Shown here piece by piece: positions 1-8,942 of a stretch of 64,000 bases of DNA. The stretch is from Brevibacillus laterosporus DSM 25. GTDB lineage: Bacteria > Bacillota > Bacilli > Brevibacillales > Brevibacillaceae. The notes beneath the pieces were generated by a model. That model was given only the letters and a program-made list of their open reading frames with translations, had not been told where the DNA came from and did no database searches. How positions within the stretch are numbered: the first letter of the stretch is position 1; each line of letters begins with the position of its first letter. A program made the translations under genes and the position numbers. Location of the stretch: assembly GCF_002706795.1 (NCBI RefSeq), contig NZ_CP017705.1, positions 1,010,001-1,074,000 of the forward strand, read 5' to 3'.

Positions 1-1143
1 GGAGGATTTACAGGTAACAGTACGGAGCAAATTCAGCCTCCACAGGTAGCTTATGCACCAACTCCTGAGGGGTCTACTTCCTATATGGCTCAGTCACCAC
101 AAATTGACACCAAGCAAGCTCCTATCGGGGGAGGATCACCTGAAACTAATGCGCAAGTATCTGATCCAAAAGCTACATCACAAGAAAAATTACTAGAAGC
201 TCCTGCACCTAGCTTGAAAAAAGCGGAAGGAACAACAGAGAAGAAGGACATCAAGCAGGCTAAAAGTGACAAAGATACGGCGGTAGCTCAGGCAAAGAAA
301 TCGCAAGCACCTTCCGCAAACTCAGCAATTGCTATGCATGATAATAGTAAACAAGCCGTTCAACAAGACCAAAACAATAAGCCAGCTTCGTCTTCTCTGC
401 TCGCTTCACGCTCACTATCTCCGATGCAAACAGCGTCCAAAGAGCATGCGGTAACAGCTTCTAGTGCAACAGAGAAAAAAGCTGATCAAAATTCTGGTTC
501 AGAGTCTACACTGTCCTCTGATCAATTAGAAAAATTGAATGACATGGCAATAGCGGGCCCTGAGAATCAAGGAGGCGTAACAAGCCCAAATAATTCCTTG
601 ACAGCAACTGAGGCTCCCTCCGTAGACGAAAATAAGGTAGAGTCAGTTGGTGGCGCAACAAGTGAAATGTTCACCCAAGAGGCAGAGAAGGAAAAGGAGA
701 AACCACAAACCTTCTCCAGCTTTACCTCCTTGGAAAAAGCAAAGCAATCTTCTGATATGCCACTTGCTGCTTTAGTCAAGGCAGATTATAAGCTTGCTTC
801 TGTTGCTATTCATTATGAATCAGAAACAAGTAAGCATGTTACTTCCCAAACCTCTGTCTATCATCATGGTGATGCTCAGATTAAGCTAGAGGTACTACGT
901 AATGACACGCAAAAACGCACCTTGTCCATTCCAGGGACCTTTGCGGGTTCTCCGCAAATTTTCTATGTTGGTACTGATAAAGCAATCGGAGTAACTTTCG
1001 ATTCTCAAGAAAAAAACACAATGCAGCATGCTGTTCACCTTATTACCACCAAGTCTTCCCAACCGCTCTATGTGATTGCAACAGCAAAAGGAATGAGCTT
1101 GCAAGATTTAATGGATATTGTAAAAACCATGAATTGGTCATAG
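1..1143 (+). CDS. Partial disordered protein with C-terminal folded domain (5' end outside window)
   Basis: The frame is open from base 1, so the first ATG at 85 is probably internal and the true start lies upstream of the window. About 380 residues are visible. The first two thirds are rich in Ala, Ser, Lys, Gln and Glu with no hydrophobic core, so probably a disordered linker. The last ~125 residues look folded, with alternating hydrophobic strands and a closing helix. That tail vaguely recalls DUF4367-type domains in anti-sigma or sporulation proteins, but I do not recognise it securely. It ends just before a terminator shared with the convergent ABC operon. An anti-sigma-like role is only a guess, because any N-terminal zinc finger or membrane segment is not visible. 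Confidence 0.6.
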   Translation, partial: GGFTGNSTEQIQPPQVAYAPTPEGSTSYMAQSPQIDTKQAPIGGGSPETNAQVSDPKATSQEKLLEAPAPSLKKAEGTTEKKDIKQAKSDKDTAVAQAKKSQAPSANSAIAMHDNSKQAVQQDQNNKPASSSLLASRSLSPMQTASKEHAVTASSATEKKADQNSGSESTLSSDQLEKLNDMAIAGPENQGGVTSPNNSLTATEAPSVDENKVESVGGATSEMFTQEAEKEKEKPQTFSSFTSLEKAKQSSDMPLAALVKADYKLASVAIHYESETSKHVTSQTSVYHHGDAQIKLEVLRNDTQKRTLSIPGTFAGSPQIFYVGTDKAIGVTFDSQEKNTMQHAVHLITTKSSQPLYVIATAKGMSLQDLMDIVKTMNWS

Positions 1144-1173
1144 CTTGATGGCGTTTGCCAGACCAAATAAAAG

Positions 1174-1216
1174 AACCCTCTAGCCAAAGGTAAAGCGGTA
1201 GCTAGAGGGTTTTTGG
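1174..1216. terminator. Bidirectional intrinsic terminator
   Basis: AACCCTCTAGC (1174-1184) pairs with GCTAGAGGGTT (1201-1211) and is followed by T residues. It sits between two convergent genes and has an A-rich flank on the other side, so it can serve both. Confidence 0.85.
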
Positions 1217-1227
1217 TTATATCTTCA

Positions 1228-2208
1228 TTATGTAACATCTTGTCTAGTAAACACTACATAGGCAATCACTAAAGAAACGACTCCCCAAATAGATAATACT
1301 CCAAGGGAAAAAGGGAGATTCATCCCTTTAATCGGTGGCAAACTTCCTGCTAGATAGGTCGTAAGCTGTAAATTTACATTAAATAAATACTTAGCTTGTT
1401 CCCACGTAGAGGCCATTTGGGTCAAAATAGCTCCACTAATGAGAGCAGCCATCATAATACCCATACCAGCCGCTGTACTTCTCACCAATACAGAGATCAT
1501 CAACGATATTGTACCAACCACGACACAAACGAACCAACCTAATCCATATTGCATCAAAATATATTTCCATTGATCTAATACGAATACCTGTGAGGTTTGT
1601 AAGACTTCTCCTGTCGCCTTAAAACCTGTTAAAACAGGCATCGTCCACCCTCCATAGCCAAAGACAACCCCTGAAATAGCATACGCTAGTACCAAAGATA
1701 ACAACAAGGTCAGCGAGGTGAACAATAGAAGTGTAATATATTTACTCGTAAGGATTTTCCAACGTTTGACTGGCCTTGTCAGCAACAGTTTAATTGTCCC
1801 TTCACTAAATTCTGAAGACACGAGATCAACTGCTAAAATTACAATAATCATCGGTAGAAACAGCCCAACAGACTGATCCATGAATCCACGTGCAAACGTA
1901 ACTGCTCCTGGTGCTGAAGGATCGATATCATGATCCAGATAATACTGTTGTAGCTCTAATTGGGTTTTTAGAAAATCTCTCCATTCGGGGGGAATACGAC
2001 TGGAAGCCAATCTATTTTGGGTATCTACAATCTTTTGTTGCAGAATGGTACGCCAGTCATCTGTACCAATTTGCGCTCTAGCCACCTCTACTGATTGATA
2101 TTGCGCATATGTAAATAGCGGAATCAGAATAAGCAAAATGAGGACGACTACATAGAAGCGCTTACGTTTGACTAGCTTTAAGCTTTCATTATACACCAGA
2201 TCAAGCAT
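1228..2208 (-). CDS. ABC-2 type transporter permease
   Basis: Membrane subunit of an ABC exporter, paired with the ATPase encoded just upstream. The 326-residue protein has one N-terminal membrane helix (about residues 17-37), a soluble loop of about 90 residues, then five or so hydrophobic helices. This is the usual ABC-2 layout of one helix, an extracytoplasmic domain and a bundle. The charged run KLVKRKRF precedes the first helix, as in NatB/BcrB-like permeases. I start at the ATG at 2208 because AGGAGGGGAAGC lies directly before it. This start overlaps the ATPase stop by 8 bp, indicating translational coupling. The substrate (drug, peptide or ion) cannot be told from sequence. Confidence 0.85.
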   Translation of the reverse strand: MLDLVYNESLKLVKRKRFYVVVLILLILIPLFTYAQYQSVEVARAQIGTDDWRTILQQKIVDTQNRLASSRIPPEWRDFLKTQLELQQYYLDHDIDPSAPGAVTFARGFMDQSVGLFLPMIIVILAVDLVSSEFSEGTIKLLLTRPVKRWKILTSKYITLLLFTSLTLLLSLVLAYAISGVVFGYGGWTMPVLTGFKATGEVLQTSQVFVLDQWKYILMQYGLGWFVCVVVGTISLMISVLVRSTAAGMGIMMAALISGAILTQMASTWEQAKYLFNVNLQLTTYLAGSLPPIKGMNLPFSLGVLSIWGVVSLVIAYVVFTRQDVT

Positions 2209-3148
2209 GCTTCCCCTCCTCATCTAGTGATTTATCTTGAGTTAGTGTAAGGAAGAGATCTTCCAATGTAACAGCCTTTTCTTCAATGCCAGTAACATGT
2301 ACTCCTGCCAGGATGAGGGCACGGTTAACTTCAGCTATTTTATCCGTATCCATTCGACACTTCACTCTGCCATCTGACAACGCCATAAGTTCATATACAT
2401 GTGGACTTGCCTGCATCAGCTCAACAGCCTTCGGTAAATTATTATCTATAAATTTCCAATTAACCTGATCAGCGAATTGCTCCATTAATTCTTTGACTTG
2501 ACCAATTGAAATAACTCGTCCCTTATTAATAATAGCTACACGGTCACACATGAGCTCAATCTCACTTAGCATATGACTGGAAATAAAGACACCGATTCTT
2601 TCTTCCAGCGCCAGACGACGTATGAATTGCCGCAATTCACGAATACCAGCCGGATCTAATCCGTTGGTAGGCTCATCTAAAATGAGTAAGCGGGGACGAT
2701 GTAGTAACGCTTGCGCAATTCCCAAACGCTGACGCATACCAAGCGAATAAGTTTTTACTCGTTCATGAATCGCTCCCGTCAGCTCCACCAGTTCTACTAC
2801 TTCACGAATTCTCTCAGAGCTTACCTTTTTACTCATTCGAGCAAGCATTTCTAAGTTCTCCTGCCCTGTTAGAAAGGGATACAATTCAGGATTCTCGACA
2901 ATACATCCCACCTGATCAATCGCCTTCAAAAAATTGTTTTGCAAAGAGTAGCCACCAATTTTTATCTCTCCCGCATCAGGTCTGGTAAGCCCGACCAACA
3001 TACGAATTGTGGTGGTTTTTCCAGCTCCATTGGGTCCAAGAAAACCAAATACCTCCCCTGCCCGCACATCAAATGTAATATCATGAATCAGTCGTTTTTT
3101 CCTAATTGATTTTTGTAAACGAGCAACAGAAAGAACTTTGTCTGCCAC
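2201..3148 (-). CDS. ABC transporter ATP-binding protein
   Basis: Energises the ABC-2 permease encoded downstream. The 315 residues contain a Walker A (GPNGAGKTTT, around residue 40), the signature YSLGMRQRLGIAQ, the Walker B LLILDEPTNGLDP and a switch His in ISSHML. A C-terminal extension of about 90 residues follows, as in the BcrA/NatA/drug-resistance subfamily. GGTGGGAGAC precedes the ATG. It is first of a two-gene operon that ends at the bidirectional terminator. This subfamily often confers self-protection against peptide antibiotics, but no biosynthetic genes lie nearby, so the cargo is unknown. Confidence 0.9.
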   Translation of the reverse strand: MADKVLSVARLQKSIRKKRLIHDITFDVRAGEVFGFLGPNGAGKTTTIRMLVGLTRPDAGEIKIGGYSLQNNFLKAIDQVGCIVENPELYPFLTGQENLEMLARMSKKVSSERIREVVELVELTGAIHERVKTYSLGMRQRLGIAQALLHRPRLLILDEPTNGLDPAGIRELRQFIRRLALEERIGVFISSHMLSEIELMCDRVAIINKGRVISIGQVKELMEQFADQVNWKFIDNNLPKAVELMQASPHVYELMALSDGRVKCRMDTDKIAEVNRALILAGVHVTGIEEKAVTLEDLFLTLTQDKSLDEEGKHA

Positions 3149-3334
3149 ATGTCTCCCACCTTTCTATCTGTAAATTCGTTAACATAGGATTTCTTATTCT
3201 TTCACAAGGACAGATTCCCCATGCCTTTTCTTCCACATGAACCTCTCTGGTTTGATCACAGACCAGAATGGTACAATAGAAGTACAATGTAACAAGACAT
3301 GACATGGACATGCTCTATGATAAGGAGGTTCTCT

Positions 3335-4147
3335 GTGCTCAGATCTAAACAACATCCGTTAACCAAATGGTTGCTGCTACTGGCTTGCTTATCCTTTTTT
3401 GCTCTATTAGTTGGCTTCTGCTTTGCTTTTACGCCAGTGCATTTAGCTGACAAAAGCACAGCTGAGCTTCAGGCCCCCAAACAAGACCAAACATCAGAAA
3501 CTCCTCCTCCTGCTATCTTGCCCACTACAGGCACATTAAAAATGGTAGCGTTGGGTGACTCCTTAACACGTGGGCTAGGAGATTCAAGCGGATTAGGCTA
3601 TATTGGGATTTTTAAACAAAGAGCTGAAAAAGAGCGTAATCAAAGCATTCAATTAAGCAATCTAGCCATTAGTGGCAGTGAATCAGGAGATTTAGTAAAC
3701 CAACTGAAACAAACAAATGTCAAACGCCTGATTTCCGAGGCCAACCTCATATTGTTTACGATTGGGGGGAATGATTTGTTTCGCCAAAGCGGTGGTATAT
3801 TTGAATTTGATCTTGAAAAACTATTGGATGCTTCAACCCAACTTACTATCAACTATGAAGCCATTGTAAAACAAATTCGATCTATAAATCCAGAAGCACC
3901 TATTTTTTACACCTCTCTCTATAATCCATTTGGCGATACAGAGTTCAAACAAGAATCAAGTACCCATGTACAGGAATGGAATAATGAAGCGGCTACCATC
4001 TCAGCACGTTATCATAACGTGTTAGTAATACCGTCCTATGACCTATTTTGGAACAAGGAGAAAGCCTATTTATACACGGACCATTTCCATCCTAATCATG
4101 CTGGATATGAACGTATAGCAAATCGAATTATGCAGGCAGTAAAATAA
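3335..4147 (+). CDS. SGNH/GDSL-family lipase/esterase, membrane-anchored or secreted
   Basis: Predicted serine hydrolase acting on ester bonds outside the membrane. An uncleaved or cleavable N-terminal hydrophobic segment (about residues 8-30) precedes a short linker. The SGNH blocks follow in order: GDSLTRG (block I Ser), a Gly in the LAISGSESG stretch, GGNDLF (block III Asn) and DHFHPNHAGY with the Asp-His pair. An in-frame ATG exists at 3299, but AAGGAGG (3322-3328) sits six bases before the GTG at 3335, so I prefer the GTG and 270 residues. It resembles Bacillus YpmR-type GDSL lipases. The gene stands alone between two terminators and is divergent from the ABC operon. Confidence 0.85.
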   Translation: MLRSKQHPLTKWLLLLACLSFFALLVGFCFAFTPVHLADKSTAELQAPKQDQTSETPPPAILPTTGTLKMVALGDSLTRGLGDSSGLGYIGIFKQRAEKERNQSIQLSNLAISGSESGDLVNQLKQTNVKRLISEANLILFTIGGNDLFRQSGGIFEFDLEKLLDASTQLTINYEAIVKQIRSINPEAPIFYTSLYNPFGDTEFKQESSTHVQEWNNEAATISARYHNVLVIPSYDLFWNKEKAYLYTDHFHPNHAGYERIANRIMQAVK

Positions 4148-4174
4148 TTCGATTTCGTATTATCCACTTACACA

Positions 4175-4213
4175 AAAAACTGTCGAGAACTTATGCTTCC
4201 CGACAGTTTTTTT
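4175..4213. terminator. Intrinsic terminator between convergent genes
   Basis: AAAAACTGTCG (4175-4185) pairs with CGACAGTTTTT (4201-4211), with A and T runs on either side. It can end both the GDSL gene and the convergent MFS gene. Confidence 0.85.
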
Positions 4214-4230
4214 ATCTGTTACTCATTTTC

Positions 4231-5454
4231 CTACCGGATCATCGTCATGGGCTCACCCGTACGAGCAGTATAACAATTACGTCCCTGGGTATAAAACAGA
4301 ATACTAAAAAGTGTTATACAGGCAATGATCGTAAACATAACCGTTCCATTATATACTCCGAGTAAATATCCCCCTAGCACCGGCCCTAAAAATTGCCCTA
4401 GATTATGAAAGCTTTGGGCGCCAAAATAGGTCCCGCGCATACCATCAGGTGCTAAATAATCAATGAAAACCGTGGAAGCAGGGAAGGTTAAGATCTCCCC
4501 AATGGTAAAGACACACATCGAAATCATAAACGCCCACCAATTTGATGAAATTCCGAAGCCTAACAAGCCCATGGCATACATGATCGTTCCAGTTACAAGG
4601 CTAAACAACGGGGTCTTTTTTTCGGCCCATCTGGATAACGGAAGCTGAAAAGCAACCACCACTATTGCATTTAAGCTCATGAGATATGAAAATAGGATGG
4701 CTCCGTCAATGAACATTCCCTGAACGAATTGAGACAAGGTCACAGTCATTTGTGAATAGCCTACTGAGACTAGGATGCCACCGACAATAAAATAGCGCAA
4801 AGCGACATCTTGACGTACTACCTTCCAAGCCGAGGCAAATGTAACCTTTTCTTTCTTTTGACCTTCAATTTGTTTGATACCAAATTTATTCAACAAATAT
4901 TGTAGGCTTATGACATAGAGCAAATATATAATCGCCGTTACGATAAACGGAAGAGCCCCTCCTAATAAGGCTAAATAAGCCCCAAGCAAAGGACCTACAG
5001 AGACACCGATGTTAATGGCCAGATATCGCATGGAAAAAACTCGAAAGCGTCGCTCTGGTTCTGTTAAGTCAGCCATAAGTGCTTGCGATACAGGTTCGTA
5101 AAATGAGCGGCAAAATCCCGCCAAAATGTTAAGTAAAATAAAAAAGATTGCGCTTTTTCCAATCGCAAATCCTAAAAAAACAAGTATCCAGGTGTACAAA
5201 GCCCACAGCATAATTCTTCTTCGTCCAAACAAATCAGATAACGTTCCTGCAATAAATCCGCCCACTGTAGATGCCAGAGGCCCAGCCCCAATTGTAATAC
5301 CAATCATGACTGGACTCAGATCCGTTGTCTTTGATAAATGAATGGCCAAAAATGGCATGCTCATAGAACTAGCCGCTCGTACAAAAATCGTCCCGATAAG
5401 TAAGGAGTGTATTATAGGGTGAAATTCTTGCCAGTATGCTCGTAGTCTGTTCAT
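4231..5454 (-). CDS. MFS transporter, probably drug/metabolite efflux
   Basis: A 407-residue polytopic membrane protein with about 12 hydrophobic helices. The cytoplasmic loop 2-3 carries GTLSDLFGRRRIM, the classic MFS motif A, and a half-repeat is visible after residue 200. The second helix begins with a GxGPL-type segment common in H+-antiporter MFS exporters. AAGGGGAG lies 7 bp before the ATG. The gene is monocistronic and divergent from fabH. No substrate can be assigned from sequence; drug efflux is the default for this group. Confidence 0.85.
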   Translation of the reverse strand: MNRLRAYWQEFHPIIHSLLIGTIFVRAASSMSMPFLAIHLSKTTDLSPVMIGITIGAGPLASTVGGFIAGTLSDLFGRRRIMLWALYTWILVFLGFAIGKSAIFFILLNILAGFCRSFYEPVSQALMADLTEPERRFRVFSMRYLAINIGVSVGPLLGAYLALLGGALPFIVTAIIYLLYVISLQYLLNKFGIKQIEGQKKEKVTFASAWKVVRQDVALRYFIVGGILVSVGYSQMTVTLSQFVQGMFIDGAILFSYLMSLNAIVVVAFQLPLSRWAEKKTPLFSLVTGTIMYAMGLLGFGISSNWWAFMISMCVFTIGEILTFPASTVFIDYLAPDGMRGTYFGAQSFHNLGQFLGPVLGGYLLGVYNGTVMFTIIACITLFSILFYTQGRNCYTARTGEPMTMIR

Positions 5455-5599
5455 CTCTTTACTCCCCTTTATCTATTTTTATCTTTTTCAGATAACCCAA
5501 ATTGTAGAAATATTCAAATGAAAAGTCAATGACAGCTACCTATTCTTCCATATGAAAAATTTGATTAGGATTATCTAAAAATGTAATGGGGATAAACTA

Positions 5600-5631
5600 T
5601 TGACTTTTCATTATTAGTACCTGATACTAAT
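5600..5631 (+). promoter_or_regulatory. fabH promoter with overlapping FapR-type operator
   Basis: TTGACT (5600-5605), a 17-bp spacer and GATACT (5623-5628) form a sigma-A-like promoter. Over its -10 lies ATTAGTACCTGATACTAAT (5613-5631), an inverted repeat with arms ATTAGTA and TACTAAT. This closely matches the remembered FapR consensus of Bacillales. FapR represses fatty-acid and phospholipid genes and is released by malonyl-CoA, so fabH here should be in the FapR regulon. Confidence 0.8.
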
Positions 5632-5684
5632 ACCAGATAATAAAATAATTCATTTTCAATTAAGTAAGAAATGGGGTCTTACCG

Positions 5685-6740
5685 ATGTCTGCTTACTCGA
5701 ATACTTTTACAAGCTCTTCTTCACAACATTTTGGTCCGCATGCTTTGTCCTCTAAAGCCCGTATCACCGCTATAGGCTCTTACGTTCCAGACAAGCGACT
5801 CACTAATTTTGATCTAGAAAAATTAGTTGAAACTAGCGATGAATGGATTGTTAGAAGAACTGGCATGCGAGAGCGACGCATAGCTGAACCCAACCAATTT
5901 ACAAGCGATCTTTGTCTACGAGCCGTTCAGCACTTGCAGCAAGCGTATGATAAAGAAGTAGAAGATGTTGATTTCATTCTTGTATGTACCTCCACCCCAG
6001 ACTATGCTTTTCCCAGTGTAGCTAGTCAGTTACAGGCTAAGCTATCAATTCGTTCAGCTGGAGCACTTGATCTAAATGCAACATGTGCTGGCTTTGTCTA
6101 TGGATTACACATGGCAAATTCCCTTATAAGTAGTGGCCTACATAAAAAAATTCTTGTAGTAGCCGGCGAGACGTTATCAAAAGTAACTGACTATTCCGAC
6201 CGTAATACCTGTGTTTTGTTTGGAGATGGCGCAGGTGCAGCACTTGTAGAACGTGATGAACAGAACCCTAGCTTCCTTCATTCCTTCATTAGCAGCAATG
6301 GTAATGGCGGGATTCATTTATATCGTTCAGGTCTTTCTAAACAAATGGGAGATGTAGAACTTCTTGGGAAGGGAAATATCTATCAAAATGGACGGGAATT
6401 ATATAAGTGGGTGGTCTCGCAATTACCTCAGGGAATGAACCAACTGGTAGCACAAAGCAATCTTTCCTTGTTAGATGTAGATTGGTTTGTGCCACACAGT
6501 GCTAACTTACGAATGATTGAATCGATTTGCGAAAAAAGTGGATTTCCATTAGAGCGAACCCTACACAGTCTGGAATATTTCGGAAATACTTCCTGTGCTA
6601 CCATACCCCTTGCTTTAGATATGGCTTTATCTACCCAACAAATTAAACAAGACGACACAGCTATCCTATACGGATTTGGCGGCGGTTTAGTTCAAGCGGC
6701 TTCCCTTGTTCGTTTGTCTTTAGATACACGAAAATCATGA
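5685..6740 (+). CDS. fabH: 3-oxoacyl-ACP synthase III (KAS III)
   Basis: Condenses an acyl-CoA primer with malonyl-ACP to start fatty-acid synthesis. The catalytic triad is complete: Cys134 in NATCAGF, His271 in VPHSANLR and Asn301 in GNTSCATIPLAL. TGMRERRI and a Gly-rich C-terminus (GFGGGL) are also typical. At 351 residues it carries about 23 extra Ser-rich N-terminal residues before the usual ARITAIGSYVP start; no internal start codon would remove them. It looks closest to Bacillus FabHB-type enzymes that favour branched primers, which is inference. It stands alone, with no other fab genes beside it, behind a FapR-type operator. Confidence 0.93.
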   Translation: MSAYSNTFTSSSSQHFGPHALSSKARITAIGSYVPDKRLTNFDLEKLVETSDEWIVRRTGMRERRIAEPNQFTSDLCLRAVQHLQQAYDKEVEDVDFILVCTSTPDYAFPSVASQLQAKLSIRSAGALDLNATCAGFVYGLHMANSLISSGLHKKILVVAGETLSKVTDYSDRNTCVLFGDGAGAALVERDEQNPSFLHSFISSNGNGGIHLYRSGLSKQMGDVELLGKGNIYQNGRELYKWVVSQLPQGMNQLVAQSNLSLLDVDWFVPHSANLRMIESICEKSGFPLERTLHSLEYFGNTSCATIPLALDMALSTQQIKQDDTAILYGFGGGLVQAASLVRLSLDTRKS

Positions 6741-6760
6741 TTGCACCAAAAAGGACATGT

Positions 6761-6800
6761 AAAAAACCATCCCCTTCGAAGCCTAGGCTTCTAGGGATGG
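6761..6800 (-). terminator. Intrinsic terminator overlapping the stop of the SdpI-like gene
   Basis: On the minus strand CCATCCC (6800-6794) pairs with GGGATGG (6773-6767), followed by six T residues (6766-6761). The 5' arm lies in the last codons of the gene. It may also end fabH from the other side, less strongly. Confidence 0.75.
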
Positions 6801-7478
6801 CTTGTTCTGTTTTCCTTTCCCACGGCGGAAATATAAGTAGGAGTAAATATAAGTAGATAGAATCGTTAGACACACGGAAGAGATGATTAACACCAAGCCC
6901 AGCCATCCTGGTAAATACGGACATAGCAGATAGACTACACCTGTCAGCATCCAGAATACGGACAGCTTACGATGAGTATTAACCCAGACCTCTTGTTCGG
7001 TTTTGGTCCAGGACGTACGCATACCCAACGGATGTAAATACGATATCCACGGCAACAAATATCCATAAACTAACAAAATAATCCCTACTAGAATCATGAT
7101 ATACATTTCCATGCCTATAGGAATAAGTAAATTTTGCAATATCAATAAACAATACATCGTACTAAATACTACTGCTTGAGCTATTCGTAATAAATCAAAG
7201 CAAATCTCCATCTGTTTCGTCTGCCGTTCTCGTTGGCGAGAGATCGTAATAAATGCTCGTAACAAAATGGGTGCTACGATTTGGACAAGACTAAAAATAA
7301 GGAGAAACAGCAGTTTATCCTGATAGTATCCGGTCTTTTCCCCAATCCTCGTCGCTACTAATAGCTTATCGGGCATTTGGGTGTAAAAACCGATCGCCGC
7401 AATAATGGGAGACAGAGTAATCAGTACCAGCATAAAGTCAAGCCAATACCACACTCTTTGCGCACGATGCAATTGCAT
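6783..7478 (-). CDS. SdpI/DUF1648-like membrane protein
   Basis: A 231-residue protein with six predicted membrane helices. An early segment, MPDKLLVATRIGEKTGYY, fits the DUF1648 pattern. Later LGMRTSWTKTEQEVWVNTHR matches the SdpI signature (G-R-T-W...N/E..W..TH). SdpI of Bacillus subtilis protects against the SDP cannibalism toxin and signals through SdpR. No sdpABC or sdpR homologues lie nearby, so an immunity role is not shown. GGCGGTG lies 7 bp before the ATG. Its stop codon is embedded in a terminator stem. Confidence 0.7.
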   Translation of the reverse strand: MQLHRAQRVWYWLDFMLVLITLSPIIAAIGFYTQMPDKLLVATRIGEKTGYYQDKLLFLLIFSLVQIVAPILLRAFITISRQRERQTKQMEICFDLLRIAQAVVFSTMYCLLILQNLLIPIGMEMYIMILVGIILLVYGYLLPWISYLHPLGMRTSWTKTEQEVWVNTHRKLSVFWMLTGVVYLLCPYLPGWLGLVLIISSVCLTILSTYIYSYLYFRRGKGKQNKPSLEA

Positions 7479-7542
7479 GTTGTTTCACCGCCATTCTTCC
7501 TTTTAGAAACTTAATTTTTATCCCTTTAGAGTGAAAAACACC

Positions 7543-8391
7543 TTAGTGATGGTTAATTGGTATGGACTGAAGCATCTGACCTTGTTCATTCCATTTCACT
7601 GCTCGATACTTGGCATCATGGTAAAAAGTAAACCACGCCTGTTGGGATATCATTTCCTTCAACCATTTTTCCTTTGCATAGATAGACGTCATTGGATAAT
7701 CATCATAAGCCATAACCCAGAGTGGGTTCTGGTGTGCATGTGTTGGCATAATATCCGCCATATGACAAGCTTTCTCACCTTTACTTTCAAACAAAATGAT
7801 AGCATGTCCATCACTGTGACCGCCTGTATGTACCATTTTTATTTCTGGCACAATCTCTTTTTGGTCGGCATATGTGCACACTTGTTTCTCGATAGGGCGC
7901 CAATTATCTTCCCAATACGTGTTTTTAGATCTGATATTAGGAGAACGTAATTCATTCCATTCAATTTCGTTGATATAAATAGTGGCATTAGGAAAAGTAG
8001 AATAGAGACTACCATCTTCTGCAACACTTACTAATCCGTTTGCATGATCATAATGCATGTGAGTCATCAGAACCATATCAATGTCTTCAAAAAGTAACCC
8101 GACTGCCTGAAGGGATTCTGATAATTCCGATTCTTCAACCAAACCAAAGTTACGTTTCTGTTTGTCATTTAAGCGATTTGTACCCATTCCCGATTCGATC
8201 AATATATTTTTTCCGTGAACTTGTACAAGAATAGGGTCGGAACGTAGCGGAATTTGATTGAGTTCATTAGAAGGGTAGCGTTTACTCCACAAAGCCTTTG
8301 GAACAACTCCAAACATCGCTCCTCCGTCTAACTGGGTCATTCCACCCTTCATCCACGTTAGTTTACAATCACCAATTTGCAATGTATTCAT
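7543..8391 (-). CDS. ytnP: Metallo-beta-lactamase-fold hydrolase, YtnP-like lactonase
   Basis: A 282-residue zinc hydrolase. The metal motif MTHMHYDHANG (HxHxDH), HTGGHSDGH and the late HDAKY segment provide the ligands expected of the family. The N-terminal stretch with GGAMFGVVPKALWSK strongly recalls B. subtilis YtnP, a quorum-quenching lactonase that blocks Streptomyces signalling. Lactonase activity is family knowledge; the substrate here is unproven. It starts 65 bp upstream of the SdpI-like gene and transcription may run through both. Symbol by remembered similarity only. Confidence 0.85.
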   Translation of the reverse strand: MNTLQIGDCKLTWMKGGMTQLDGGAMFGVVPKALWSKRYPSNELNQIPLRSDPILVQVHGKNILIESGMGTNRLNDKQKRNFGLVEESELSESLQAVGLLFEDIDMVLMTHMHYDHANGLVSVAEDGSLYSTFPNATIYINEIEWNELRSPNIRSKNTYWEDNWRPIEKQVCTYADQKEIVPEIKMVHTGGHSDGHAIILFESKGEKACHMADIMPTHAHQNPLWVMAYDDYPMTSIYAKEKWLKEMISQQAWFTFYHDAKYRAVKWNEQGQMLQSIPINHH

Positions 8392-8595
8392 GCTACTCCT
8401 CCTCTAGCCATTTCTCACACGCAACTCTTATCTCTACGTTACACCAAGACAGCTTCCTGGTAAAGAAAACTTCCTTGATTAGATTGTTTTGTGGATAAAT
8501 CTGAAAAATTTGTAGGCAAGGAAAGCCTGATAAATTAAAGCCTATGAATACCATCATAAATTTATTCCTATCTGCTTAAAAACCGATAAAAGAAA

Positions 8596-8615
8596 GACAC
8601 CCGATGAGGGGTGCC
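8596..8615 (-). terminator. Intrinsic terminator
   Basis: On the minus strand GGCACCC pairs with GGGTGTC around a short loop, followed by the T-rich CTTTCTTTT. It lies 25 bp after the stop of the 100-residue gene. Confidence 0.7.
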
Positions 8616-8639
8616 TATGTTAAATTGAGCCTATTATAC

Positions 8640-8942
8640 CTACTTTTCCTGAAAAACAACTGTTTTTGATAACCCAATTATTTCTACTGCATAATCACTA
8701 GATACTGCTTCCATAATAAATTGAAATTCTCCATCAGATCTACGCAAGATCATTTGTGCTATTTTTTCTGATTTCTTAAACAAACTGATAGCATGGTCAT
8801 TTTCTGGATAGCCATCCCTCGTTGCTATAAATCGACAACCTGCAGGCAAACAGAATCTCCAACCTTTTACTCGAATATTCTGCTGTTGTGCATTAAGAAA
8901 ATGACGCTTCCCTAATAATATCATGTGCTCGCCCATTTCCAC
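8640..8942 (-). CDS. Hypothetical protein (about 100 residues)
   Basis: I do not recognise the family. The product is small, soluble and beta-rich, with no signal peptide or membrane helix. Several Met codons near the 5' end leave the start open; the ATG at 8936 (MGEHMILL) is an alternative. A clear terminator follows the stop and a long AT-rich region precedes it, so it is probably monocistronic. Coding status rests on length, composition and the terminator. Confidence 0.55.
   Translation of the reverse strand: MEMGEHMILLGKRHFLNAQQQNIRVKGWRFCLPAGCRFIATRDGYPENDHAISLFKKSEKIAQMILRRSDGEFQFIMEAVSSDYAVEIIGLSKTVVFQEK

Noticed and set aside
4231-5454. FapR operator as regulator of the MFS gene
   Set aside because: The operator overlaps the -10 of the plus-strand fabH promoter and lies 160 bp from the MFS start, so fabH is the simpler target.
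6783-7478. Complete SDP toxin/immunity system
   Set aside because: Only an SdpI-like protein is seen; no sdpA, sdpB, sdpC or sdpR candidate lies in the surrounding genes.
7531-7950. 139-codon plus-strand frame opposite ytnP
   Set aside because: Antisense to a well-matched metallo-hydrolase; composition (His, Cys, Trp, Phe-rich) is typical of an accidental frame.
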